NCBI GenBank assembly: GCA_036346255.1
Contig: CM070622.1
Coordinates: forward strand, 17,510,751 to 17,574,750
Length of the DNA: 64,000 nucleotides
Direction of reading: 5' to 3'
Source: Ampelocalamus luodianensis
Taxonomy: Eukaryota > Streptophyta > Magnoliopsida > Poales > Poaceae
Position numbers and translations under genes: made by a program. Shown one piece after another: positions 23,899 through 36,841 of this stretch (position 1 is its first letter; every line of letters begins with the position of its first letter). The notes under the pieces were generated by a model. That model was not told the origin of the DNA, ran no database searches, and saw only the letters and a list, made by a program, of their open reading frames with translations.

Positions 23899-24960
23899 GC
23901 ATAGTGGGAGGTTTTGGCAGTATTAACATGTTTTTGTGTCATATTTACAAAAATAGGCGTAGGTGATTTATTTATTTTTTTGCAAAAATAGCATCCTATC
24001 GCACGACCGCCGTGCGGAAGGGCGCTGCCGTACGGCGGCCACAGGGTAGCCGCGTCAGCCCGCCACGTGCCCCTCATCGGTTAGGGTTTCTGCTGTGTAT
24101 TCGTTCTATTTTCAAAATATAGCAAATGACTTCAAAAAATATGAAATTTTATGTGAATGCTCCCGACACAGTGTACTTCCTCATGTAATTTTCTACATAA
24201 TTTTGCTCGTTCCGATTTTACCTCACAATTTCATTTAGGTGTAGTGATAGGGTTTGCGTTTTGGCTGTGGTCGTGGGATTTTTAAAATATAGCAAATTAG
24301 TTCAAAAAATGAAATTTTATGCGAATGCTCGTAACACGGTGTACTTTCTTGTGAAATTTTTTTTCCATAATTTTACTCATTCTGATTAGGGTTTCAGTTT
24401 CATTTAAGTGTACTGATTTTTTCCTGCCACGTGTCACTCCTTCCCCCTCCCGCACGCATGGCCACCTTTCGAACCGTCCATCCTCCCTCTTCCGCACATC
24501 TGTCAACTCCTCGCGGCTGTCCTCCCTTGCCCGTAGTGCTGTGCGTAGACAACGCATCTGAAATCCCTGGCGCCAACGCAACGGCTCCTCCTTCGCTCGG
24601 CTATAAATACTGAGATGTCGCAGTCGCTCTTCGCTCATCCCAATTGTGTTTCGCTTCTCGTTCTGGTGGTCGTCGCTGAGAATTCAGAGAACTTAACATA
24701 ATTAATTTTTTTGGAGATCAAGTATTTGCTTGCTGCTCGTCGCTTGTCGCTCGGTTTTTTTAGAGCTTACCTCGCGAAGGGTAGGTAATTTGTCGAATGC
24801 TTACTGTAATTAGTTAGTGTGTCATACTCATAATTTATTAATTGTTAATTAATCAGTTGGAATTAGTTAGTTTAGTGGTAATTAAATAGTCATAATTAGT
24901 TAGTTTAGTGGTAAATAATTAGTCGTATCTAAGTACACATATGTAATCCATTATCTAATT

Positions 24961-27607
24961 ACACATATGTAATCTATGGATGGCGTTGCTGTGGCTTTAG
25001 GTAATATCGACCATGCAAGACTTGTATGTGTTTTATGGCGATTGTCTCGTACAGGCTGGACCTGACGGGTTAGACCTGTCAAGATGCCAGTGTGGTCCGG
25101 GTGGAGGGGCTCGACACGATGAATATTCACGAGCTTCGGAGTTGCATTTGAAGGGAGTTCGTCATGAAGGCAACGAGGAAGAAAGTTGTGATCGAGGGGC
25201 TCGCCTGCACGAATGATGTGTGGGAGCTCGTCAAGGTGGCTGGAAGCGTTGCATGGAGCCAGTACATGCAAATTGCCTCCCAGCCAGAGGCAGCCATTTA
25301 CGGGAGACCGATGGTGTACGTGAATTTCGTACCCAGGGCGTCGAGCCACCTTGATGATGCCATGACCTCTACAAGCGGGCAAACGTAGCCCGAGCGTGAA
25401 GATGGCAGCACGGAATGTGCTGCCTCGGAGGATTGTCCCGCGCATAATTTTATGCAAAATGAGGGGGGCAAAATGGTGGTGGTCGATCCGCATTGACTAC
25501 CACGAGTATCTACCGGGCCAGGCTCTTGGGTTGGAATTCGATGAGGACACCGACCCAAGCTCGGATGGTAGCGACGATTACGCACACCAGGCCGGTGGTC
25601 CAATCGGAGGAATTGTGTCATCGGAGGTGCCTTACGTGGCATCGAGACTTGATGATGTCGCAGTGCGTTTGCTCGTACCACTGCAAGAAGAAGGCAGTTT
25701 GATACCGAGACCCTCTTAGTAGGGCAGCGCTTCCCTAGCAAGGAGGCCATGCAACAAGCTATAACATAGTACATCTTGTCCATCAGCCGTGTGTACCGAG
25801 TGCACCGGTCCAGCCCCGGACATTACGCAGTAAAGTGGGTAGTGGAAGGCTACCCTAGCAAGGTCAGTGCTCACTGAGCAAAGATCTTCGGCTCGGTATT
25901 CGCGGTCAAGGCGGTGACCGACCACACTTGTGAGCTTAGCGAGCCCCTGCGGCAGCATTGGAACGTGACTTCCGCATATGTGGCGAACCTCATCAAGCAA
26001 CTAGTTGCGGCGAACGTGTTCGTCTCCCCCAAGTTGTTGATGTCGGAAGTCGCCAATCAGGTTGGCTATCCAGTCAGCTATAGCAAGGTTTAACAAGCCA
26101 AGCAGAAGGTCATCGAGTCCATATACGGGACATACGAAGAGGCGTACAACCTTGTGCCAAGATTGCTTCACCAGATTGCCGAATCAAACCCCGGTATGTA
26201 CATAAGCAAGCTTGAGCGTGAAGATGCTGGGAAAGGGCTTAACCGCTTCATATTGGACCAGGTGTTTTGGGCTTTCGCTCAAGCCATCGGGGCTTCCAAT
26301 TCTATCGTCCCGTGATAACGACGGATGACACTTTCCTCACGGGGAGGTACAAGGGCACCATCCTCACCACGGTGGCCCGGACGCGAATGAACAACTTCTC
26401 CCTGTGGCATTTGCGGTTGTGGAGAGCGAGAACACATCCAGCCGGCTGTGGTTCCTGTCGAATGTGAAGAGGGTGGTGGTAGGAGGTCGGCCCAACATCT
26501 GCCTAATCACAGGCCGCAGTGGTGGGTTGTTGGTGGCCATCAACACCATGCAACATGGGATGGATCCGTCTCACTAGTGGAACAACATGCAATCCAGGTG
26601 GTACATGAGGCGTCTTGCATCTAACTTGTTCAAGCGGTTCCGCAGTGAGGACATTATGAAGACGTTCAAGGCATTGTGTCTGCAGAACCAAAAGCAGAAG
26701 TTTGACTCCATCTGGAGAGACCTCGAACACCGGACTATGAGGCATACAAGGGAGTCCACTCCGGAGGTACTGGAGGGAGAGCAACCCCATAGTGCCATAA
26801 GTTTCTCTGAGTGGATTAATGGCGCTCCTGAATTGGAGAAATGGTCCCTTCTTGTGATACAGATAGTGCGAGGTACGGGATTTTGACGACCAACATGTCC
26901 GAGGTGTACAATAGCGTCCTCAAAGGTGTGTTGTGCCTCCCTATCACTGCGATTGTCGAGGAGACATGGACTCACATTGTTGGTTATTTCGTCAATAGAG
27001 CCACCGCAGCCAAGCGACAGATGGAGGAAGGCAAGCAGTGGTCTCAGAACATGCATAGGTACACAGACAAGAAGATGGAGAAGGCCCAGATGCACGACAT
27101 CCAGGTGATCAATGGCCTCAGGAGAAAGTACGAGGTCAGGCTTCGGCAGAAACACGTCAACAGTCATACCAGGGGGAAAGGAAACAAGCATGCACCCTAT
27201 GTGATGTGGCGACTTGCACCTGCAACAAGCCGAAGCTCCTGCACAAGCCATGCTCGCACATGTACAAGGCGTGTGTGCAAATAAGGTATATGTGTATGCT
27301 ATACATCTCTGAGTACTACGACATGCAGCACCTTTTCGGTACATGGAGTGTGGAGTTTCACTCATACGGCTTGGAAATAAACTACAATGATCTTTGGCCG
27401 GACATGGTGCAATGGGGCCCAACCAAGGACTTAAAGACAACAACGAAGGGGCGACGACAGACATGGTGCTTCCGGAATGACATGGATGATAGCCAACGTA
27501 CCAGTATTAGCCGCACAAGCAAGTGCAGGATATGCAAGACCCCTAGGCACTCAGCGAAGGATTGTCCCAACAGACTGACCTCGTCTGGTCATTATTCGGT
27601 TTCGTAA
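24961..27607 (+). pseudogene. MuDR/MURA-type MULE transposase, decayed
   Basis: Reads as one transposase broken by stops and frameshifts. Pieces in order: an N-terminal region near 25010-25390; SPKLLMSEVANQVGYPVSYSK near 26025-26090; the first catalytic region TDDTFLTGRYKGT near 26320-26360 (usual form DGTFLTGRYKG); GGRPNICLITGRSGG near 26483-26530; RWYMRRLASNLFKRFRS near 26595-26650; MSEVYNSVLKG near 26896-26930; a SWIM zinc finger CTCNKPKLLHKPCSH near 27208-27255; and a C-terminal CCHC knuckle CRICKTPRHSAKDC near 27523-27564. The order of DDE-type core, SWIM and CCHC is standard for plant MURA proteins, which cut and join element ends in the nucleus. In-frame stops (for example before WNNMQSR) mean it cannot make a full enzyme. 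Confidence 0.85.
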
Positions 27608-28153
27608 TGTAATATTTTCTCTGCCTTGTTTTCTTATGTACAACAAAACTTGTATGAGTTATGCATAATTTGCATCCTTGCTACGTTCTTTACTGTACGG
27701 TGCATTGACATCCTTGCTACGTTTTTGTTATGTCGCAGAAAGACAACGAAGGTGCTACTGGCTTGAAGAGACTGCAAACACCAATCAACTTACTTGAAGA
27801 TGAATGTGCTTTCTACCATTCATTTAGAATCAGTCAGGTATCGAATCATTTACATCTATCAAGTTAGAGGTGACCTGTTGAAGTCTTCTTAGTTCTTGCT
27901 ATTATGAACTTAGAGTTAGAAATCGATCGTGCTTCAAAATTGCCTATTTCTCATCACTACTGTAATGTTCTAACATGCCTATTTTTTATGCTATAGGATA
28001 ATGGTCATGATTTGTGCCCTGAACATGCATCGAAGGTGCTACTATGTGATGAGGTGAGCTCAGCAAGAAAAGAGATTGCCGTGGAGATTAGTTGTACACA
28101 CCTATTTTTTATGCTATAGGACGCTCTTTGTCAGTTTTCTATGGATGATATTA
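27608..28153. other. MULE interior after the transposase
   Basis: AT-rich. A phrase, GAAGGTGCTACT, occurs at about 27748 and 28032, and CACCTATTTTTTATGCTATAGGA-type sequence is repeated near 27978 and 28100, so a local duplication is likely. No domain recognised. Confidence 0.4.
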
Positions 28154-28380
28154 TTTAATATTGTATTGTACCACAGGCTAGATAACATTGCGCATGAACC
28201 AACTGAGGGAAATGCGTAGCGTGCATATCATATAATGATGTATTGTAGCCTTCGAAACGCACACGAGTCGAAGGTTACGGTACATCATTATATGATCCGC
28301 TTGTCACGTATTTCTCTCAGTTGGTTCATGCACAACCTTATCTAGCCTGTCGTACTCCTGTCGTACAATACAATATTAAA
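28154..28380. repeat. 227-bp fold-back (long inverted repeat) inside the MULE
   Basis: Left arm starts TTTAATATTGTATTGTAC, right arm ends with its complement GTACAATACAATATTAAA. Arms of about 105 bp pair along most of their length, including CAGGCTAGATAA, GCATGAACCAACTGAG and ATCATATAATGATGTA. The loop is short, near 28258-28272. This is either a fold-back MITE or a hairpin-RNA source. It ends only nine bases before the solo LTR. Confidence 0.85.
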
Positions 28381-28389
28381 GAACACCAT

Positions 28390-31300
28390 TGTCAGAACCC
28401 GAGATTAATATCCCAGATCCTCTGTGCATTTCTGAACTAGTCCCATGATCAGTAGCTAGTTCACACAGTAAACAAGTATGGTAACAAATTCATATCACAA
28501 CTTTATTAATAAGCAATAGAGTTTATTACAAAAGAGACTTACAGCCCACAATAAAGAACACAGCGGAAGGCGAAGAAGTGGTAGGGTCCAGCAATCTGCC
28601 ACAGGCAATCGACTGGGTAGCGACCTAGTCGTCGAGATCCACATCGGTAGCGAAATCCTTCTCCTCTGAAATTTTGTTTGCATAAAGCAAGTATGAGCAC
28701 AACTTCCGTGCTCGCAAGTTACACCCGTCAAGTAACAGAATGACATGCATATATGGATGTAACAAGGATGGCTTATGGGTTGATTTGCATAAAGCAGTAT
28801 TTTCTTTAAATACTTGTACTAAGTTCTAAAGCAGTTATTTTATAACTAAAGTTTATAAAATTCTCAATTTTATAGTCAGATAACATTCACACATGAATGG
28901 TGAAGGATACCCTCCTATCACATGGCTCTCTGCCCAATTCCCATCTGGATAAACCAGTTTTGAAGAAGTCTTTTTCAAACAAAACCAAAGTCTAACTTTG
29001 AGCACTTCTGCTAGCATGTCCATGACCGCGGACACGGCTATTCGAATAGTTTTACACTCTGCAGAGGTTGTACAACTTTACCCACATGACAAGACTTCTC
29101 TAGTTTGTCCGGCATATATCTATGCCACCGCTCACTACCTTTGGTAAGCGGTCTAGAGCACGTGTCAAGGCCTTTACAAAGCGTCATTCCACCGTAGTTA
29201 CCCCTCGCTAAGGTTTCGCCACCCCCTTTGGAATAAAGACCTCCGGGTTCGGGCCCCCTCTTGCGCTAGGTGGGACTATCATAAGTCGTAACATGACTAC
29301 CCATTGCATCTGTAGGGAACGACCACAGTAGAACATTGCAGATTAATTAGCCAGGTTCTACTCCCCACACTGAGGACATGTGGTGGTACGGTATGGCATA
29401 GCTTCATACACTCGAAGACCGGTCCTTAACTGACTTGGGTAACTTTCCAACAAAACCCATGGGTCTCAACCATACCCGATTGAGCCCGTGCATAAACTTG
29501 CACCCACTGAACATCCATTATGCCCAAGTTCAAACCATTTTCATTTATTTCATTTTTTTTCAAAGTCATAAACTTCCATAGCATACCGATGCCATGGATA
29601 CCAACTAAACAACAATTGATTTCTGGTTGAAATTCTCCAAAATAAACATGCTTGGTCTATAAGCATGGCTAGGCATGATTTTCCTCAAAATGTTCTAGTT
29701 CATACTATCGTATCAACTAGGTTTTACCTATGGTGACAATATGTTTGCTTCAATTATCAAAGTTGGTCATACAAAGGATTTTAGGCATAACTATACATGT
29801 AAAACAGGAATTTAAATTACTGATATAAATAAGCATGCAGTAATAATTTAAAATAGAATATAAATAATTTAAAATAATGGGATCGATATGATCAAGGGTA
29901 TAACTTGCCTCGCTTGAGGTGATGTTGTTTTCCTTAATAGGTCACCTAGTACTCACAAGTACTTTCTTCAGGTAGTCCAAGTGTACAATCACGATGATCA
30001 TACAGTCAAAATCAATCCTCTTAGGTTGTTCTTCAATCGGCGTCGCAATCTGACTCTCCGAAGTCGTCGAAAACTAACGTGAAAAGAAGCCAAATTCAAA
30101 TAAAATTCAAATAACAATTCAAAAGAACTCCAAATTAAAATAATTTGATTTAGTTAGCTAGATTACAATTTTATACCAATTTTGCAACTTGAATCACCCA
30201 AATCGGAGTTTGGATGCAAAAGATATGAATTTTAGAAGTTTGAATTTACATGAAATAATGAATTAGGGTTTAAAGGAATTATTGGTCAAATGAACTCAAA
30301 ACTAAATAATTTTGGCTTGGATGGCTAGATCTTGATTTTATAAGAATTTAGGAATTTGAATCGACGAAATCGGAGTTCGTATGAGGGAGAACGAACCCCG
30401 GGGAAGTTTTAAATCTAAATAAAACCCTAAAACATATTTTATTGATTTTCTTGAATTATTTTCCTAAAGGAAAATCGAATTATTGCGCAAGGGCTGACGT
30501 CAGCGAGGATTTTCGGCTGAAAATAAATAAAAGAAAAAGAAATTGGCCGTAGGACCCACTGTCAGCGTCTTGGCTCTTGGTGGACTGGGTCCACGGATTT
30601 TTGGTCGGAGGAGGGGTGCACCGTGCCACGCGGACGCTGACCCAGCGTGACACGTGGGCGGTGACGAGGTGTGGTGGGCCGATGTGGCGCCTCAGTAGCA
30701 ATGACGTGGCTTTGCCACGTCACCTTGGCAACGGCGGTGCTCGGGTCCCAATGGCGCCGGCGAACGGCGGCCCAGCGAGGTCCGACGAGGGTGCCAAAAG
30801 GGAGAGCGGAGTGTGGCGATCCTGAGGCGCTCACCCGGGTGGTCGGAGGAGGATGGAGGCGACCGGCGACGAGAAGAAGGCGGCGGCGCGTTCGGGACTG
30901 CGGTGGCGAGGGCGCTCGGGGGGGGGGTGCTCCGGCGAGGCTATCGTGTGCACGGGGTAGTTCTGTGGACGGCGATGCCGATGGTGGCGGCGGCGAGGCG
31001 AGAGCGGCGACGGCGGCGACGCTAGAGGCGGCGGCGTGCTTGCGGCCGACGGCGAGAAGATCTCGAATTCCGACGAACTCACGGGGAGGGAGAGAAGGTG
31101 GGTGGTGGGGTTGGAATGAGGAGGAACGGGGCTACCCGGTGCTCCCTTTATAGGGGCCGGAGGAGGCCGGGGGCGAGAGATCACGTGCGGAGGTCGCGGC
31201 GGCGATTTTTGGATTCCGGCGATTACGCGCAAAACGGAGGGGAAAGTGGTCGGAGATGGGGCGGCGGGACGCGGGGAATTTAATGCACGCGACCGTGTGG

Positions 31301-32008
31301 AGGAAGGGGGCGAAAATCGTGGCGCTGATGGAGTTCGAGGCGTGTGCTAATGGCGACCGGGCGTGCGTGCGAAGAAGAAAGCCAGGGGAGAAGAAGATGC
31401 GGAGGCCGTCGGATCTTCATCCGACGGTGCGGAGAGGGCGGATGGCATGGAGGTGTAGCTGCCGTCCGATTTAAATCGGACGGTGGGGAGAGATGGGTAG
31501 AGGGGGTGCGGTGCAAACTGGGCCGACTTGGGCTGCGCGCGCGGGAAAAGCGAATGGGCTGAGGGGTTTAGGCCCAAAGGCAAATTAAGGATTTTAAATG
31601 GATTTGTTAATTTAGATATTCCGATTATATAGAAAGGGTTTTAGAAAATAGCAAATTAAATCCAAAAATTATGAGAAAATTCACAGAAATTCCCTTATTT
31701 ATTTTGGACTTAATAAAAATAGCTTCAACTTTTATTTGGCTATAGTTTTGCAAAATAAATTGTTTTGGTTTTAAAATATTTAGGAAAAAGCTTTTAAAAG
31801 CTCAGAAAAAATCAAGAAATTAATTTAAATTTTATTTTCCAGATCCAAACAACTGAAACTTCAAGAACTTCAAATAAGTTTTAAATTTTGACTTTTACAA
31901 CTTCAGAAATTCAAATAAGACAATCAAACTCTTTCAAATTTCAGAAAATTCAATAAAACAATAACTTCTATTTATTTTATTTTGGTAACAGCACTTTGGG
32001 ATGTTACA
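28390..32008 (-). mobile_element. Solo LTR A (about 3.6 kb), inserted in the MULE
   Basis: Plus-strand edges TGTCAGAACCC and GGGATGTTACA; read on minus it is TGTAACATCCC to TGACA, i.e. TG...CA. Exact 5-bp target duplication ACCAT at 28385-28389 and 32009-32013. No internal polyprotein or second LTR was found, so it is a solo LTR left by recombination. On the minus strand a TATA box (CCTATAAAGG) lies at about 31144-31154, preceded by GC-rich sequence 30560-31500. Contains the palindrome CTATTCGAATAG at 29038-29049. Large LTRs starting TGTAACATCCC occur in several grass Gypsy groups; the group is not identified here. Confidence 0.85.
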
Positions 32009-32877
32009 ACCATCCACATTAAACCAGTAAATAAACAAAGAGTGTCCTATTTGATCTGGTTACATGTGATAATACCCCTCATCCTTCATCCCGACTGTAA
32101 TAAACCGTGCGTGTTTCATGTAATGCTTATAACGCTTGAAATGTCAACAATTATCTGTATGAAAACGTACATTGCAACTTCATTGCAAACCCTAATTCAT
32201 GACACCCTAATTAGGACGTGACCTCACTCTACAAACCCTAATTCATGTGGACCTCATTCATACATTGCAGTCCTACCCGTCGTCAAAATCACTATTGGCT
32301 ATCTCATCGGCCAACGATCGTTTTCCAGAAGTAGGAAAAAGTATAACATATTTGGAATATCCCACGACCTCCTTTAGACCGCTAATATACCTTGCTGTTA
32401 GGGGGAGAGCAGGGCTGGCGAGAAGGGGGCCATGCTTGTGGGAAGGGGAAGGGCTGACACGTGCCGGGATAAAATCAATACACCTAAATGAAATTACGAG
32501 ATAAAACTAGAACGAGTAAAATTATGTAGAAAATTACACAAGTACACCGTGTCGGGAGCATTCACATAAAATTTAATATTTTTTGAAGTCATTTGCTATA
32601 TTTTAAAAATAAAACGAATACAAAGCAGAAACCCTAATCCGCCAAACGGCGAAACCCTAACCGGTGAGGGGTACGTAGCGAGCTGGCGGGGCTACCACAC
32701 GGCCGCCGTGCGGCAGTGCCACCGCACAGTGGCCGTGCGGAAGCAGACGCGTGTCGGGCGAGGGGCGGCTGCCGTACGGTGGCCGTGCGGCAGGGCGCTA
32801 AAATAATTTTCGCATACGCCTATTTCTGTAAATACTAAACAAAAATATGTTAATACTGCCAAAAAGTCGCATAGTAG

Positions 32878-33742
32878 TATTAGTTTTGTTGCAAATCTGC
32901 AACAACAACAACAACAAAAAAAAAAAAAAAAGCAACGAATTAGTTGGGAATTTGGCACGTCCCTTTCCAAGGCGTTGGAGGAAGTCCACACCGTGGTTGT
33001 CGCTACGTTAGTCCACAAGCCTCGCACTACAGGATTGACCCCGCGAGTTTCGCTGGGTATTTTATGGAAGTGGAAAAAAGAAACGTGTCTATATGTGTGC
33101 GTATGTACCAGCTGCTAGCTAGCTAGCTACGCATGAGTGTGTGTGTTCTGAGAGGCTTCGGTACATGATATGATACTGTTAGATTCTTGCATCCAGACAT
33201 CCAGCTCAGTGCCAATGCCACTAGATTCAATTGAAGACAGCTTCGCTCCCCATGATTTGCCCTGAAAGTATCTTCCCGTGGAGTAAGACTTTGATTTTTT
33301 TTTGTGCAGATTTTGAGACTGTTTGGTTGCCAGCCCATCCCCAGCCTGGGCGTGTCACGTATGAGCCATCCAGGTTGAGTCTTGTTAGATTGAGTGGATG
33401 CAAGTGGAATTATTAGATGCAAGAGATATTGTTTGGATAGCCGCATAAGGTTGAGTTTGTTCACCACTTGCATAAGGCGGTGAGTTTACCACCCACTTGC
33501 TAAGCCCATTGAATCCACGTGCTATTACTTTGAGGGAAAACCGGACGCTTATCAAAATTTATTTCTAAGTGACGTTTTTTGTACGAAGGCATGACTGTAT
33601 CAACCCAAAACTTTCTTAAGTGCGATCAATTTACTGCTTAAATTGTCCATAAATTGCTTGAAAGTAAATCATTGAACTCACTAAATGTGATCAAGATAGT
33701 ACATAATTAACTCAGCCGAGAACGAAATGAATCTATCTCTTA
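32878..33742. other. Intergenic DNA between the MULE and the second Helitron
   Basis: Includes an ACA/A-rich microsatellite at about 32898-32931 (inside or near the MULE right flank) and a TAGC run at 33114-33129. The stretch 33318-33540 (CTGTTTGGTTGCC and TTGTTTGGATAGCC) has the feel of a decayed MITE, but inverted ends were not resolved. No gene. Confidence 0.35.
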
Positions 33743-35087
33743 TCTTATTAAAACGGAGTCAAAATAAGTCGCCACATTCGCTCTCAAGAGCTAGAAATTC
33801 CCACATTAACTAGGGCAAAAAGATAAAGATTTACAACATCGATCGTGGTGAGTCCAAATTATAACGGTCTAGATTAAAAGAAATAGTCCATATCAAGTAC
33901 AATAAAATTGAAATTCATAATAAACATAAAATAAAATTAGCAATTTGATTTTCATACGAATTCCTAATTAAAAGAGACCATGTCAAGTACAATAAAACTA
34001 AAATTCGGAATAAAAAAAATAGCAATTTAATTTCTATACAAATTCCTAAGTAAAATATCTATATAATTATAATCCATAATAAAAAAAATAAAAAAATGAC
34101 AATTAGATTTGCATATAAAATCCAACAAAAAATGAATTTTGTAATAAATAAAATAAAATTAGCAATTTGATTTCGATACGAAATAAAAAAAAATTAGAAT
34201 AAAAATTGAAGAATAATTGGAAATTAGATTTGTATATGAAATCCAAGCAAAAATAACTGAAATTTGAAACAAAAATAAAATAAAATAACCAATTTGATTT
34301 CAATACGAATTCCAAAGCAAATTCCCTAAATGATTGTAATTCAGAAAAAATTAAAGAAAAAATAGCATTTGTATCCGGATACGAATTCCAAGAGAAAAAG
34401 AACTGAAACTTGGAATAAAAAATAAAAGAAAATTTGAAATTTTATTTCCTTACAAATTTCAAAGTAAAATCCCTAAATAACTAAAATTTGGAATAAATTA
34501 AATAAATTTAGCGATTTGATTTGTATATGAACTCTAATAAAAATAGCTGAAATGTTGAATAAAAATAAATGTTATAACGAGGATGGCACGAATGATATAG
34601 GATGAAACTATGAAAGAGTGCAATGACATCGATCTATCCTATAAGAAGACATTGACCTATGGGGAGGCAAAGAGCTAACGGGGCAATGAAGGAGATGAAG
34701 ACAATGTCGTGCTACTCACCTTAGCCATTCAACGAGGACAATGCCGTGCTACTCGTCGAAGCTATTGAAGAGAAAGTTCAGTGTTGAAGGAGACAAATGT
34801 TGTGATAACAAGTGGTGAACGTCGCCGTTGAAGAAGATGGTGGCTAAAAAAGCTCAATGATGGAAAAGCTCTGGCAGAGAGGAGATGAAGATTTGCATTG
34901 AAGACGAGTTATGGACGATATGAGACCATTAGGTAGCTAGGAGCATGTCATTACTGGAGGGGGCATGTCATCGTCGGTAATAGCGAAAAGATTCTCTATA
35001 TCGTTAGACAACGACTACAGCAGGCATGTCGGTATCAGTAAAGATTGGAGGTTGTCTTGATTAGTTAGGAAACACCCTGGCTACTAG
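33743..35087 (+). mobile_element. Non-autonomous Helitron, copy 2 (internally deleted or truncated)
   Basis: Starts A|TCTTATTAAA like copy 1 and stays collinear with it for about 1.3 kb: CGCCACATTCGCTCTCAAGAGCTAGAAA, the AGCAATTTGATTT repeats, GTTATAACGAGGATGGCACGAAT, GCAATGACATCGATCTATCCT and AAAGATTCTC(T/C)ATATCGTTAGACAACGACTA all occur in order. Collinearity stops near 35070. CACCCTGGCTACTAG at 35073-35087 resembles copy 1's end CACCCTGCTAG, so the 3' terminus may be retained after an internal deletion, but the next base is C, not T. Otherwise it is cut off by LTR D. Confidence 0.65.
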
Positions 35088-36841
35088 CTACACATAGGGG
35101 AATCGAAGTCCTGTGTCGAAGAACGCAACGAAGACCACCACTTCATCCGCCCGATGTGCTGGCACTATCTCTGTCTCGGGGTCCCTCAAACCCTCAAGTC
35201 ACGGGCACAAGCTCGGAGACAAGAGCATTGAAGAAAGACTAGGGTTTCCAAGCGAAAGATAAGAACAAGGAGGGAAACATATTTATACATGCATTAGGAC
35301 CACAAAGAAACAGAATAGGGAAGCCAAAGATCCACGGGCCACTAATTAGGTGACACATGCCATGCGCACAACACCCTCCAACCAATGGCATTATAGCGCT
35401 TGACAACCAATGGTGGCCCGCGCTATTCGAAGGGGCGCCATCAATGCTAAGCGGCAGCATTATGGCGTACTACAACCAATAGTGTCCCGCGCTATTCGAA
35501 GGGGCGCCATCAATGCCTAGCAACGACATTATGGTGCACGACAACCAACGTCGGTCTACGCTATTCAAAGGGGCACCATCAATGCCAAATGGTAGCATCA
35601 CGGGGCACAGGACCCAACGCACCATCATACCCGGGGGCAGCCCAGGCTTCACATGAGAACCCACAAAAACGCAAGCTTCGCCAGGTCGAAGGGGGAGGTG
35701 TGCCTGGACCCTTCGGGAAAAGGGCACGATTTCAACCATGATGAAGCAGGACCTCGATTGCGAGGGGCCTGTCGTAGGGGTGGCCCCACCGGCCCCAACG
35801 ACCCGGCAAAGCACGTGAGGCACACCCCCCGAAGGCCCTACAGCCAAGAACACCTTCGGGGGGCGGCCCGAAGCCCACCCGAAGACACGAGAGGCTCGCA
35901 GGGGCTGGCAGGTCGAAAGGGCGATTGGTAACCTCCCCGAGAGTACTAGGTTACCTTTGGGGAGGCCTCGAAGGTGGTGCAAAGGCTCAGGGAGGACCGT
36001 CGGGGAGCCATGAACCTAGGAGCCAGGAGCCCCCCAGGGCCACCTCGGGGGCGCCAAAGGGTGTCTAGTGCCCCTCGACCCGAGTACACCTCACACATTG
36101 CGAAGAGCGAAAAGTACCGATTGTCGAACTCGTGAGCGAAGGATCCCAGATTCTCTATGTTTCACACACTAGTCTAGGAACAGCTAGCGTACATAGTCAA
36201 ACCAAATATGATAGTACAACCATAACACACAAATAATTCATAATAATTCAAGTTTGTTAGAAAAGGGCATAAGGCCAAAAGCAAAGTATAGCGGAAGCAT
36301 AAATAATAGGGAAATTTTCAAATATGCCACTGCTCATTTCATTGATCCAAATCTACCACTTGCTAGTGTTTTGCCCCAAAAGTCACACACTATGCAATGA
36401 CATTTCTCTAAGAAAAAACTTTTCAGTGGCACATTTGTGAGACATCACCTTTGCAATGTCATATATCAATTAAATCCTAAATAATAAGGTAGGCAACACG
36501 ATTTGCCACAGGCAATCGTTTTGGGGCGTAGCCTAGTCGCCCAAGGTCTCACCCTCCTCGTACTACTCCTCCTCTGAACAACAATGTATTAAGCAAGGGT
36601 GATTACAAATAAATGTATTCTGCAAGTTACACTCAATAACAGATTATAATGCATGTAAGGATTTATCAAATGAATGCTTATAGGGCTCAATTTGCATAGG
36701 GCAAAATTTTATATTTCAATATTCTTACTAAGTTCCAAAGCAGTTTATTCTATAGCTAAAATAAAGTTTTAAATGATAGTTTTATAGTGGATAACCTCCA
36801 TACAATTGTGGTGAAGGATACCCTCCTATCGCATGACTAAC

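Larger units (their letters stand above)
23908..32868 (+). mobile_element. MULE (Mutator-like element) with decayed transposase, interrupted by a solo LTR
   Basis: Long terminal inverted repeats of about 500 bp: left 23908-24490, right about 32380-32868. Outer ends are GAGGTTTTGGCAGTATTAACAT and GACTTTTTGGCAGTATTAACAT (right read on minus). Flanks GCATAGTGG (23899-23907) and GCATAGTAG (32869-32877) are a 9-bp target duplication with one mismatch. The left arm has an internal duplication: about 24118-24245 repeats at about 24280-24420. A TATA box (ctataaatac, 24601) precedes the transposase. Removing the solo LTR at 28390-32008 and one 5-bp duplication leaves about 5.3 kb, a normal autonomous MULE size. 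Confidence 0.85.

Noticed and set aside
24000..24075. Telomere-like or rRNA-like GC block (CCGTGCGG repeats)
   Set aside because: It is part of the MULE terminal inverted repeat, matched in reverse at 32690-32800.
30562..31583. Several ORFs up to 160 codons
   Set aside because: They are in the GC-rich promoter-proximal part of solo LTR A and show no protein signature.
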